DNA of 64,000 nucleotides from Marchantia polymorpha subsp. ruderalis (lineage: Eukaryota > Streptophyta > Marchantiopsida > Marchantiales > Marchantiaceae), in the NCBI GenBank assembly GCA_037833965.1, contig AP031355.1, positions 6,907,501-6,971,500 of the forward strand, given 5' to 3'. The position numbers and the translations under genes are program-made. The notes below the pieces were generated by a model. It was not told where the DNA came from. It did no database searches and saw nothing but the letters and a program-made list of their open reading frames with translations. This document shows, piece after piece, positions 23,823 through 36,985 of this stretch (within the stretch, counting starts at the first letter, position 1; each line of letters begins with the position of its first letter).

Positions 23823-25123
23823 GTTTCTCTGTTAACTCCACCTTACTTTTCCAAAGAGAAAAAAAGTTTCTGTTCAGACAACTTATCCACATGTACGGTG
23901 GACAACTGTTGATTTCTTCCTCTCAATCCTCTCTATTGCAACAAAAGTCTATCTCATAGACTTCGAGAATATACCATAATTTCATTTTGAGTGAGAAGTT
24001 CCTGTCATGATGTTGCTAAGTACAGGACTGAGGGGACAGAAATGAGTTATTTGGAAACAGAGAGGACTGTGTTGAAGTCTCACACTCTCAGATGGTACAC
24101 CACTAGTCCATGTACGTACTTATTCAGCTGTAGGAAAAATCCAAAACATGCATGCCAATGAAAGCAGAAAACAGAAGGCGCTTGCACTTCAGATCAAAAA
24201 AATCCCAAATCCCAACCTTCATCGAAGTCTCGTAAACAAAAGTTTACCTTACTCTGCAGTCACATTAAGAAGACTTTGGACGTTTCTGATATTATTCGCT
24301 CCATTATATGATATGTCTGCAGTCTCCGACGTCATTTTTTACTACTCGTGATCTGTATTGATTGGCCATTAGAACGCTTGGTCTCGTAGGTTCTGAATCA
24401 TTCCTTGAATGAAGGAATGAACTTCATTAAATCTCACTATTGCATTACTGAAAGATCATGCGCTCCTTCCTAAAGAGGGACCGAGGAAGGTGGTAAAATC
24501 TACTACTAACTATGGATCTGAAGGACACAAGCGTGTGAAGTGTGATCAGATCTACTTCTCCGTGGGACATCCATTGCTGCACTACTGATATAATATGCAG
24601 TTCCGATAGAATATGTAGAGCGTGATTTCACATAGTCATGGCCAGCTTGCAGTATTAAAATAGTTCATGTAATGTATTATCAAGAAAGACAAGCACAGCG
24701 TGGAGGATATCATTGTGATCATGGATCCTAATCTCAAGTATAAAAGACCATAGAATGGTATGTCTTATCACAAGTTGGAAGAGCTTCATCTGATCTTTGA
24801 CCTCAATTCAGCTCGTGAGTTTTATCTCAATGCTTTGCACAGGCGTTTAGGCTGCTCTTGGATCCTCTTGGCTTAGGAAGTGTCAAAGTTTCAGTTCGCT
24901 TAGTTCGTCATTTGAATCTAGTGTTCGCGATCTCATGTATGGCATGCGTATCGGATTGTCTATCTTTCTCTGAAATTGCAAATGATGGCACTGTGCAGGA
25001 AGGTGAGTCTGATCAACTTGCGTGATCGGACTGCCTTCGACTGGGTACGAGGTCGAGATCGTCCACTTGTTGGAAGGCCCTGGACTGCCTGGTGGGAGTC
25101 TGGTGGGTATCGTTCCAGCACCA
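23823..25123. other. No recognisable gene; 5' flank of the peroxidase at the right end
   Basis: I see no coding sequence. A tataaaag motif at 24,739-24,746 could be a TATA box for the peroxidase 378 bp downstream, which is far unless the 5' leader is long. The last 140 bp match the flank of the inverted pseudogene. Confidence 0.35.
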
Positions 25124-26698
<1,575 letters not shown>

Positions 26699-27499
26699 AC
26701 GAGTGATGCATTGTTTTGAATTTTCCATTGTTTGTAAGTAATTAAGTCTATCGGATCTCACTCCCGGCAGCCTTCAATAAGATGCTTGTGTCTTTCAGGA
26801 CAGTGAGAGTTGTAGATTCAAGTAGATTAGTCAAAAAAGTGGGAATCTATGGCGCACCTTGGCTTATGTCCTATGTCACATTTGCAACTATAGGATAACA
26901 TAGCACTAGTGGTGGGTGTAGATACAATTGAATTATATGAATCTCATTCTTTGAATGATCCCAGGCCAAGCTTGTAACTACTCTTCCCCGTGTTATAAAT
27001 CCAATAACCATTCGTTCCCTGATCATGATTTTGTAGAGTAAAAATATAAGAATTGTTTGTGGTATCACAATTGCTCAAATGAGCTGATCGAATGAACTGA
27101 AGATGTAGATCTGTAGTTGAATTGGACGTAGGATTGCTAGTTTGTATCCTGTGATTGGGAATGATGCAAAAAAAATCATTTGTCAGCAGGTCTATCTGAG
27201 GCTTGCATGAACAGCAAACATAACTCTCAAGTTCTTGAATAGGAAGACCTGTAATGAACATCTGGACAAGATTTGGGCTGAACATGGACAGTGAAAATTA
27301 TCAGCAGTCAGCAACGTGTACAGTGGTCCAGAGGAGGTTTTGAACTGAATTCAAACCTGCAATTTCGTATTTTTATCGTCTTCGGCCGTTGAAGAGCCTA
27401 CTTTCAGGTAGTTGTGTAATCGAGTGAGAGGTTTTATAACGCTGTCTTCGAACTGACTAAAAAATTCTATCTGAAAATGCTTTCCAACTATCTTTGTAG
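26699..27499. other. 3' flank of the peroxidase, shared with the inverted copy
   Basis: There is no gene here. From about 26,900 to 27,330 the sequence is the partner of 16,690-17,157 on the opposite strand, so the duplication includes at least 600 bp of 3' flank. A minus-strand open frame (26,944-27,285) has no recognisable domain. Confidence 0.6.
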
Positions 27500-27531
27500 T
27501 TGTATTCAAATGCTGGAGCATTTGAATACAA
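27500..27531. repeat. Perfect 15-bp hairpin, 2-nt loop
   Basis: The arm ttgtattcaaatgct (27,500-27,514) is followed by gg and its exact complement (27,517-27,531). It is non-coding. Confidence 0.88.
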
Positions 27532-27949
27532 GGAACTCCTTTGGTGATTAATCATTTTCATATCTCTTCTTGGGAAATAATTGGCATTTCACTAAAACAG
27601 GCTAGGAGGTGAAATATCTGATATCAGAAGATATTCAGAGTAACCGAGAGTAGACTCACAAACAGATTTATGTCATCATAACGATCTCCAAGTCCTGCAA
27701 TCATGACGGATGATTCCTGTCGATGAAAATTCAAATGGTCGATACAACTTCATGGTGTTATGACTCTCTTACGCCTTAGTTTGCACTTATACACTTAGAC
27801 ATCAAATGAAAATCGTGATCATTGTGTGTTCTGTGCATCTCTGGAATCTGAAGTTCATGATTGGATCTGGATAAATCTGAAGGTTGTCCAAATCGGAGAA
27901 AGTTCTTGGTAAAACTCAAGCCTAAAGAGTTTGGCAGTTTGGCATCATA

Positions 27950-28270
27950 ATATCCTATTTATTATTTGAATAAGTTCTCCCGCTCGCAATGGGTTCAGAT
28001 GGCTCCGACTGCAATGGCAGATTTCGTAGATTTTCAGGTGTAAGCTCGGAAGGAGCGCAAATTTGAAAGAATCTTGCTGTTCTTCAGCTTCATATATAAT
28101 CTCGGAAAGCGTTGTTTCAGTCTAAGCGCGGGTAGGAAGCTGCTCTTCCGCATCTTACAATCTGCTGCATCCTCCAATTCAGACGATTGTCATCCTTACC
28201 ATGAACCTTCACATGCATGGTTTCACGTGCTGAGGTCTTGGCTTTGGTATCGCACGATTTTCCGCTACTA
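27950..28270 (+). repeat. Diverged copy of the distal part of the IDD-derived repeat
   Basis: Blocks such as caatgggttcagatggctcc, attgtcatccttacc and ttggtatcgcacga match, in the same order, the distal 450 bp of copies A (about 19,715-19,990) and B. Similarity further upstream is weak (a short tctcttcttggga block near 27,562). It lies directly before a peroxidase exon fragment. Confidence 0.6.
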
Positions 28271-28333
28271 CTGAGGTTGCGAACTCATTATTGGATGAAT
28301 CGAAATCCTTATGCAGTAGATGCTCATACATGT

Positions 28334-28500
28334 CATCTCGGACTATCGACGACAAATCGAACTTTCGACCGCACTTACTCTTCAGACAGATTTTGTGATA
28401 ACATGGGACACTTATGTTGCATTACTGAGCGATCCTCTGAGAGTGGAATATACCTTTGAAGCTTCCCTTTGTACAATCCCGAAGAAAATCCGAGCGAGAT
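28334..28500 (+). pseudogene. Peroxidase last-exon fragment
   Basis: Across one frameshift this reads LSTTNRTFDRTY and then VALLSDPLRVEYTFEAS, matching ALDATNGTFDSAYY and VALLSDPLGVEYAIRA in exon 4 of the intact gene. The start and end of the exon are missing or unrecognisable. Nothing suggests it is expressed. It directly follows a diverged copy of the IDD-derived repeat. Confidence 0.8.
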
Positions 28501-29390
28501 TGGTGTGCCGTGAGGATCAGGCAGAAATTTTTTTTATATACTGATCAGCAGTTCTCCAAATATAATTAATGGCTACAATTTTATATTCATAAAGTATTTT
28601 TTAAAAATTAATTAAAATTTTATATATATATATAAGAAGTTATATTTAATTTGAATGCATGATTTATAAATTTTAAGATTTTTTAATATAATTTTTTTAT
28701 ATATAACAAAATGGCCTGATAACATCTGTAACATATTGATGCTTAACCAAAAAGTAATTAACAATGACTTCAATTTCTTGAATCGATGATGTTTATTGTT
28801 GATGATTTCAAACAGAATATAGATAGAAATTATACAAATCTCATTGAATTTCATGGAATGGATAATTAAAAAAATATTTTGACGGAATTGATTTTTATTT
28901 AAATTCCGTTAAATCCAAATAAATCCAATACATTCTAAAATTTGTTATGAATTGAGAAAAATTATATATCATAAATAACACACATTTTCTCCCAAAACTA
29001 CTGGAGATTATAGCCTATTGAACAAGGGAGGTTGATAATTGAAGAAAAGTTGACAAGCACGATCTTCGAGTTTTCCAAGAATAAACACTAGAACATATTC
29101 ATGAACTTTTAAGTGATCGATTAACCTCAAATATACTCTCTCATGAATTTTGTTATTAAGACTTCCAAAACTTACATATTCACGCATACACTTAAGAGCG
29201 ACCAGCAGATGTCGGCATCGAAGATCAAGGAGGATCGTGTTTTGTGCATCTTTCGAATCTGCATATTCACTATAAGATATACATATACTGAGAGGTGGAC
29301 ACTTCTGGAAAGAGTTCCTCGTGCAACTTGGAAGCCGACACAGCGCAGCAATTTGGCAACATGATATTATCATATTTTCTAATCGAGCAC
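28501..29390. other. AT-rich DNA, no recognisable gene
   Basis: From about 28,540 to 28,990 the sequence is almost entirely A and T with long poly-A/T runs. I see no gene or structured repeat. Confidence 0.5.
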
Positions 29391-29392
29391 TC

Positions 29393-29735
29393 GTGATCAC
29401 ATTGCTGCCAATGTGTCCATCACTGCAGTCGCATCGGTTCACGGCGTTGGCCTAAACATCGACAGACCATGAGCTTCCGCGAAAGGTTCGAGCATGACTG
29501 TTGGGACCCGAAAGATGTGAACTATGCCTGCTCAGGGCGAAATGGTGGACTTTCAACTTTCGACTCCACTTACGACTTGGACTTCTGACCAGAAAGGGGA
29601 ACTCTGCAATCCGATGAGGCACGACTGAGCGATCCTCTGGGAAGGGATCGTGCGTTAAAACCGTCCAGGATCCCATTTCTGTTCGAGTTCGTGATGGCAA
29701 CCATTAAGGTGGGTAATATTCGAAGTGCTGATACT
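29393..29735 (+). pseudogene. Second peroxidase last-exon fragment, different paralogue
   Basis: With stops and a frameshift this covers nearly a whole exon 4. A GLNIDRP block is followed by SFRERFEHDCWDPKDVNYAC, GGLSTFDSTYDLDF, a stop, LQSDEARLSDPLGRD and FEFVMATIKVGNI. The pattern (H-C near the end of a helix, TFDS-Y, LQSDE-LLSDPLG, F-M--IK-G-I) is the peroxidase C-terminal half. It differs enough from the intact gene's exon 4 to come from a separate paralogue. No upstream exons are visible nearby. Confidence 0.82.
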
Positions 29736-30898
29736 TACGGCTGAGAAAAGCTTAAAATCCGTGATTTAATTCGATTACATATCTTTCATTCATAATCATC
29801 TGATGAAGAGAAAAACGACATCCATAATTCCATTGGATTCATAATGGTAAATTCGTCAGGAGCCGAGACATGTTTTTGAATGTATGAATGATGTCATTTT
29901 TTAGTTGTACAAGCATTATACTATCAAAAGTGTATTTCGATTAATATTGGAACGTGGTATTATGAACTAAGTGAGAGAAATATGTAATAGTCATTTCAAT
30001 TTTGATTGCAACTGAACTTGTAGAGAAGGTATGAAAATTCTACACTTCTGTTGTTGCGATAATAACTGTTTACTTAAACTTGTAATTCACCGACGTCGTT
30101 CGCGTGAATGAAGAATATAGAATAAAATACATTACTTTTGGCAATTATTGATTGAGCAGTCACTTCACATCTTCACAGCTCCGAAGTAAAGGATGATAAA
30201 TTCCGAGTGATCTGTTGCAGCTCGTACTTTTGGTTGATCTGTAGTGTGAGACGACATAGATCCACCATATATCCACGAGTGATTGACTGGATCATTCTTA
30301 CAAAGTCCCTGGAGGGCTTTATTGATTCTTTCGCTTTCGAATATTTCTCTTTTGCTATCCACTTGATCTCTTTCTCTGACCAAAAGCAATAGTAAGCAAA
30401 TCCATTTTAGAATATCTGACGCGCACTCAACCAGAAAGGAAATCGAATGGCATCACTCACTCAAGTTGCCTTCGTATTCAAAATGCTGCAATAAAAACAT
30501 GAAGACTCGAGGAAGTGCCGTTTATTCTGAACAGTGTTCAGGTCTGTGAAAGGTGGAAGAGAAAGCTTCGTACTTCCATAGCTTGATTCCAAACACTCCA
30601 ATCGTCTTCTGCATTGAAGATCCAAGTGCACACTAACGAACCAACATGCGTAGAAACATCATCTTCGTAAGCTGCTATTCACATGTGGCCAGCCCAGCAG
30701 TGCATGCGGCCATCAAGCGTCACGACGCTTCACACATCTCCGAAGCGCACACAGTGTGGTTGACGTTTGAGCGCTTCGGTGGACCTTCGCCGTGGTCAGT
30801 CGACCATGGGAAGCATGGCTACGGCTGCTGCTGCGAAGAATATATTGTTTTGACTGTCGTCTGTTCGTCGCATATTGGATCGACATTGGACAGTCGAA
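29736..30898. other. No recognisable gene; upstream region of the FCP1-like gene
   Basis: I see no coding sequence that I recognise. The base composition becomes more GC-rich from about 30,640, consistent with the promoter and leader of the gene that follows. No clear TATA box is visible. Confidence 0.4.
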
Positions 30899-32254
30899 AT
30901 GGCTGGAGTGGCTGGATCGTCGAAAGATAAGTACCGTGTGAATGAGTATGCCACCGAATACTCGTCCAACTATTGCATCCACAAGGAATTGTCGCTCAAA
31001 GATCTGGACAAGTACATGACCTATACGGCCCCGAAAGCTCATCCAGCTGATTGGAACGTCGTTCGAAGGAAGCTCGTCGTGCTCGATCTGAACGGCATTC
31101 TGTGTCGAATTTCTGGCGTCAAGAACAGACAGACAGATTTTGATAAGGTTAACGTGAAAGAGGACTGGAAAAATCAGACTCTGGCGCTCAAAGTGCGACC
31201 GGACTTGTACCAGTTCCTCTCGCTCATGCTCGATACCTGTGACATTGGCATCTGGACGAGTAGGAAGTTATACAACTTCGACCAGTTGTGGACAGCTCTG
31301 AGGGATCTCAAATGTGTCCCCGACAGATGGGCATTTGAGGTAATCCTAGTTTCTCGAGTTGTCATCCAATGTCGAATGCTACCAAAGCCATTCCACTTCC
31401 AGTATTAGAGTGGTCAAAATGCCATCACAACAGCCACACACCGACATCCGTCTGTGAAATTTCCCTTGTCTTATCGAGGAGTTGTCACTCCATGTCCTCT
31501 TGCTAGATAACCATGCAATCAGATTAGGATCGATAAGAAGCCGCTAAGTGGGCACTGACCAAAATTGTGGGAATCGTGACGTGCTGCTCGATGGATATGT
31601 GTCTGGGCTTCTTAAATTTTGGAGAATTGAGAAATTGATGCTAGTCTCGATCCGTGCTGCTCGATGGATATGTGTTTGGGCTTCTTAAATTTTGGATTAT
31701 TGAGAAATTGATGCTAGTCTCGATCCGTTCCGCAGGGTGAAAGGAACTTGAAAGAGATGCAAGCGTTTTCCAGAAACCCATTCAGGCTAACGCAAGAGAA
31801 CTGCGTTCCCATCGAGGTGGGAACTGGTGATGGAGGAGTGCTGTGGACGAAGCCGGTGAAGGAGCTGAGAGATATATGGCCCGGGAGCGAGAGGGACATA
31901 CTTTTCGTCGATGACTCGGTCGAGAAAATGAGTTTGAACCATCCATACCAGGCAATTTATCCACCCAAGTGGGAAGTCACGATGACAGAGGACAGATTTC
32001 TGCTCGGTGCTCTGTATCCGTTCATCAAGAAGTGGGTCGAGAGTATCGAACCCATTTACTCGTTCGTGGAGAAAAATCGTAAAATGGTTCAGAGTAAAGA
32101 CCATATTCCGGAATTGGCCAAGTTTTGGAGACCTGTAAACTCGAAATACCGAGACTACCTATTTCGTGATTGTCTCCACGTCGAACGACCCGTGTTCTTG
32201 AGATGGTTCGACGAAGAATGTCAGAAGCAAAAAACTGCGGCGTTGAAAGCTTAA
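30899..32254 (+). CDS. FCP1/SCP-like HAD-family protein (NLI-interacting-factor-like), two exons
   Basis: Exon 1 30,899-31,339 and exon 2 31,736-32,254 join at GAG|GTAATC and CGCAG|GGT to give 319 residues. The frame is open from upstream, and this is its first ATG. The fold shows the FCP1-homology blocks in order: KLVVLDLNGIL (residues 59-68), an IWTSR block about 50 residues later, a conserved-Lys region (WTKPVKELRDIW, 184-195) and ILFVDDS (202-208). FCP1/SCP enzymes dephosphorylate phosphoserine on proteins such as the RNA polymerase II tail, using a DxDxT/V motif. Here the second Asp is Asn65 (DLNGI), so the general acid/base is missing and activity may be lost or altered. The first Asp (Asp63) and the DD pair (206-207) remain. 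No membrane segment or signal peptide is seen. The substrate is unknown. Confidence 0.92.
31581..31726 (+). repeat. 73-bp tandem duplication inside the intron of the FCP1-like gene
   Basis: The unit gtgctgctcgatggatatgt... begins at 31,581 and again at 31,654; the two copies differ at about four positions. The second copy ends nine bases before the 3' splice site at 31,735/31,736. Both copies carry a pyrimidine-rich cttcttaaatttt block, so the possible branch region is duplicated. Confidence 0.9.
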
Positions 32255-35040
32255 GCTTCCTTCGCTCCGATTTTGATTCATCAACTTCCCTTCCATCGCC
32301 ATTATCATTCATCATTCATCATTCATCATCATCATGAGACTGACTAATTTTGTTATCATCTTCTACTGACTCAGTCTCACATTCACCTCTTAATCCATCG
32401 GATGGCAGACGATATTTTACGTATGTTCAGATGCACGCACGAATCCAGTCCAATAATTATCAAGCTCTGCCAATGAACAAGATGACTCGGCGAGCAGATA
32501 TATATGCACATGTGCTAGTATTGTGAACGTGTGAATAGGTGATAATGAGGAGCGCACAGCTGCTAACAATGTGCTCGAGTATGAGTTCCTTCCTCCTTTC
32601 TTTTATCAGTTTACCTCGGTCCCGGTCAAACGTGCAGCTCACACCGTTTTTGATCTCCATATCTACACTGACCTTGATTACGTGCCCAGTCAACTTTCTC
32701 CTCGATGATGCGATGGGTTGAAACTCTTTTGCTCTCACATTCAGATCGAAAATGTCGCCATAGTTCCGGCGCCAGCAGATTCTTCTATTCGTGTTACAGC
32801 TCAGATATGGAGAGTGAGTGTTCCCGACTTCTTGACTCTTGACTCTTGAATCCTGTGAACAACAATTCGCCACCGCCATCATCGATCGTTGCATGCTTAC
32901 AAATCGTTTAGCTAAACTACTTCTCAAGGACTTCCAGATTTTCATTCGGGTAGGACACCCTTCCACACTGTCCAAAGGAGGCCTGCGATTGCATCGGCTA
33001 CGATTAAGCGACTGCATGGAAATTTAGGCACGATATTATTGGAACATTCATTGGTCCAACCCAAAGAGGAAATTCTCCAGCTCTTGTAGATCCAAACGAC
33101 CAGTCCATGAAGATTCTTAATCACTACTAAAGGGCATCCGAGATGCGAGCAACCCTTCGGTTCTTGCTTTAGTATATGCCTTATAGTACCATCCAAATCT
33201 TAGCCTCATCTGGTAGCTCGTCACGTTACATTTTAATCCTTAAGTGATGAAGGGTTGTGAACATGGAAAATCGACGGACATTTGAAAAGTGATGCAAGAT
33301 TTTGTATTTCAATTTACGTTTCCTTTGTATTCAGATTGAACCGCAGTCAGAATTGCATGGTGTCATTCTTAGGGTGTTGATAGATTTGTTTGTGGTGGGA
33401 TGTTTTTGTCTTAACATCCATATTTTTTGATGGTATAGAAAACTGTTGTAAAATATATGGAGATTGCAATGGCACTCAAATGTGATAATGTCTCTGAAAA
33501 TTTAGATTTTGATAATCAAGAAATCTTTTAACGAAGTGGGATCCTTAAAAGTAAAAGTTTTGAAAGTGAGAGTAGATACATGATTCAACCTTATCCTTAT
33601 TGTTATTTTTATGCCAGCCTCCACTTCAATTCCTCTCATGTAAACGCTTAGTTTAATGTCTGATATGTCCTGTCTGAAATATGACTATTTCAATTTAAAA
33701 CGCAAAGAAACCTATTTAAGCATAAAATTTTAAAAACTTTAATATCACATGGAATAGAGTCAAAAATTAGGCTTGAATAACTCCCAAAGCAAATACACAA
33801 AATTGGATGATATAAGCATTTCTTGTGTTGAAAGTCACGTAATATATTTCAACTCTTGCTGTAAGCGTTGAGATTTCAACGCAAGTATAATACATTTATA
33901 ATTATAGTTAGCATATCAATCAAGTGATAATTTACAGACTTTTCACTAGATTTGAATTTATATATTTTCTCCATAGATTACATTGTGCAATCAATGATGA
34001 GACAAGATTTTTTTTAGCTTCATTTTTTATAGATTGAAGCAAGCAAATGAAATGATTAAAGACAATGTTCTAAATATTTTTCTTCTAAATACACTTAAGT
34101 GATTTAAGAAGCCATTAGAGTAAATATTCGCAATTTTTATCGTTGTGTTGATTAGTCGTACAATGTAACATCATAGTTACTTATGTTTGTTTAAATTTAG
34201 TCTCGCAAAGATGCGATTGATTTTCATTATATACACATTACAGTTTTCCCGATTTTCCATCTTTGCAAAAAAGAGACTTATTTTTAATATCTTAAAATTA
34301 AGAATACTGTTTGTTAGGAATGATTTTCACTCTTTCTTTATTTCAAATTTTTCACCATGAAATTATCAAATGAAAAGAAAAAAAATTTCATCAACCTAAA
34401 GCTAGGCGTAATTTAGTTTCTTCAAAAGTGAATTTTGCACAAAAATTTATTTAAAATTTTTTGAATGAATGTTTTTAAATATTTCATTTTATTCCACAAA
34501 TTTATATGTTAGCATTATTTTTATTCACATTAGTTTAAAATTAAAATATAAATAAATTGCAGTGGTATACTTAATTAAATTCAAGAGATTGAAAAAATTT
34601 TAATTTCAATATATTAAAATTAAAATTTTATTTTAATTGATTTACAAAATCGAAAAACGTAATCTTATTTAATCTTTATGTAATATATGTTATTTTAAAG
34701 TTTTATTCATATGAATTTAAGTATTTGCAATATTTTAATTTGAAGAAAATAAAGATTGAAAGGTTACAAAATTGCAACACTTATTCTAAAAAACTTCAAA
34801 TTTGAATTTTTAATAGCGTTTTGAAAGATTTTATACTTTGACATTTTATACTCTTTGTCATGCAACATAGTTTATGTTGCATGAGAATATTCATATTCCT
34901 TCAAAAAAAAATTTATCACATCTTTCAGATGAGCTTTTTTTTGTTTTTAATTACATAACCTAATTATCTGAGTCCAATTGTTGAAGTTTCATATTTTATT
35001 TAGTTATTAAATATCAAATGAAACATTGAGTTATTATTGT
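32255..35040. other. Downstream of the FCP1-like gene: UTR, then AT-rich DNA
   Basis: An imperfect catcattcat repeat at about 32,300-32,335 lies in the presumed 3' UTR. A 185-codon open frame on the minus strand (33,017-32,460) begins with ATG but resembles no family I know, and is probably fortuitous. From about 33,300 to 35,040 the DNA is very AT-rich without a visible gene. Confidence 0.45.
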
Positions 35041-35660
35041 TAGGGTTAACCCTTGTCAAGGATACTTGTAACCTGTTGTTAGGTTAGGTTACAATGGAAA
35101 ATTGTTGGGGACCAATAGTATAAGACAATTGTATATAATATTGTCTACTTAAGCCGTCGAGACGAAACTCACCGCCCTAAAACACTTAATCTATGTTCGT
35201 GTGCACTTAGTGAACTAAAGGTCTAACTTGATGAAAAAATTGAAATTACAATCCACTCCTTCTTTGTGTGTTTATTATTCATAGACGAGAGTCCACCTTG
35301 GTTGTGGTCTATCCATCCACATGTGTATTAGTGAACCTGTTGCAATGTTGGGATCAATGTGTTGTTCCAAATGACTTTCTGCCCATTCAAGTTCAAATGG
35401 CAATTACATATGAACAAGAGCTGTTGTGTTCGCCATTACATAAGAGTATAATGGCGAACATATACATATGGTTTGGTAATAGTAGGTCACCGTTTGTTCT
35501 TCGGGAGGATCAATAGTAAATAATGTCTCCAAGGATACATGGTTTAGATACACTAGACTTAAAACAATATATGATTCTCTTAGTGACTCTATTGGGACTA
35601 GCACCATACTAACCTTTGGTTTCATAGGCGTAAGACTTGATTCGGTCTTCCCATAGATTT
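35041..35660. other. Possible repeat-derived DNA
   Basis: Base composition becomes balanced again. Blocks such as tgttggggaccaatag near 35,104 look like a retrotransposon end, but no second copy or internal domain supports this. A 12-bp perfect hairpin (tgttcgccatta) lies at 35,427-35,460. No gene is seen. Confidence 0.3.
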
Positions 35661-35662
35661 TG

Positions 35663-35884
35663 CAATTTGAAAAGTCTTCAAACACAACTAGAAAATTGAA
35701 AAATACACCTCCATACGCCCACTTACTTTTGTTTATCCATAGATTTTACAATTTCAAAAGTCTTCAAACACAACTAGAAAATTGAGAAATACACCTCCAT
35801 ACTCCAACATCCTTTTGCAATTTGAAAAGTCTTCAAACACAACTAGAAAACTGAGAAATACACCTCCATACTCCAACATCTTTT
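35663..35884 (+). repeat. Three-copy tandem repeat of about 70-86 bp
   Basis: Units begin with caatttgaaaagtcttcaaa (or caatttcaaaag) at 35,663, 35,749 and 35,818 and contain cacaactagaaaattgagaa and atacacctccatac blocks. The first unit has about 17 extra bases. The copies are very similar, so the array is fairly young. Confidence 0.88.
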
Positions 35885-36029
35885 TGTTTTTCGAAGCGAA
35901 AGAGTGTCTATCCTAATGTCCCAAGTTACACGGTACAACGATACGATTGTGTTCGTCAACGCTGTGAAACTATGCACCTACTGCTCTTAGTCACGAGGGC
36001 GGAGTGGGTCAGCAGCACCTCCCGTCTTC

Positions 36030-36985
36030 CACAAATTTGTTGCTAAATTGGTTGTTTAAGCACGTGCACCGCATCGATTGCATTTCTGACAAACTCAGGT
36101 TAGTCTACGAACACTAAATCTCACACTAACCTTTTCGTCCTGATGATACTACTGCACTAAATACTTTTTAGTTGAGTATTTTATAGGCTCTCGAGACTCC
36201 TTTTGACCCTAAAACATCATCACATAATCGTACACGGTGCCACCCTGTTTGCTTGTGAACCATACACACAGTCCAAAGATTTGTTGCTAAATTGCTTGTT
36301 TAAGCATGTGCACCGCATCCATTGCACTTCTGACAAACTCGGGTTACTCTACGAACACTAAATCTCACACTAACCTTTTCGTCCTGATGATACTGATCCA
36401 ATATCTGATTAGTCTGTTTTTCCTCTCGAAACTCCTTCTGACCTTAAAACATCATCACATAATCGTACACGGTGCCACCCTGTTTGTTTGTGAACCATAC
36501 ACACAGTCCAAAGAATTGTTGCTAAATTGCTTGTTTAAGCATGTGCACCGCATCCATTGCACTTCTGACAAACTCGGGTTACTCTACGAACACTAAATCT
36601 CACAGTAACCTTTTCGTCCTGATGATACAGATGCAATATCTGCTTAGTCTTTTTTTCCCTCTCGAAGCTCCTTCTGAGCTTAAAACTTCATCACATAATC
36701 GTACATGGTGACACCCTGTTGTTTTGTGAACCATACACACAGTCCAAAAATTTGTCGCTAAATTGCTTGTTTAAGCACGTGCACCGCATCCATTGCACTT
36801 TTGACAAACTCGGGTTACTCTACGAACACTAAATTTCAAAGTAACCTTATCATGATGGTGATACTGCTCCAATAAATACTTAGAATTTTTCCCCTCTCCA
36901 AACTCCTTCTGACCTTAAAGCTTCATCACATAATCGAACATGGTGACACCGTGTTGTTTGTGAGCCATACACACAGTCGAACCTT
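36030..36985 (+). repeat. Satellite-like array, four units of about 236-244 bp
   Basis: Marker tgctaaattg occurs at 36,041, 36,285, 36,520 and, as cgctaaattg, at 36,756. Each is followed by a caccgcatc block, an acactaaatctca block, a cctgatgatac block and a catacacacagtc block. Spacing is 244, 235 and 236 bp. A fifth unit breaks off near 36,980. Adjacent units share more than nine bases in ten by eye. The frame through it (36,306-36,596, +) is a by-product of the repeat. Confidence 0.9.

Noticed and set aside
24739-24746. TATA-like tataaaag motif upstream of the peroxidase
   Set aside because: 378 bp from the ATG with no other promoter evidence; mentioned only as a possibility.
32460-33017. 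185-codon minus-strand frame starting with ATG
   Set aside because: No known domain and no supporting context; kept only as a remark in the intergenic entry.
36306-36596. 96-codon frame spanning the 236-bp array
   Set aside because: Its translation simply repeats with the array and is not an independent gene.
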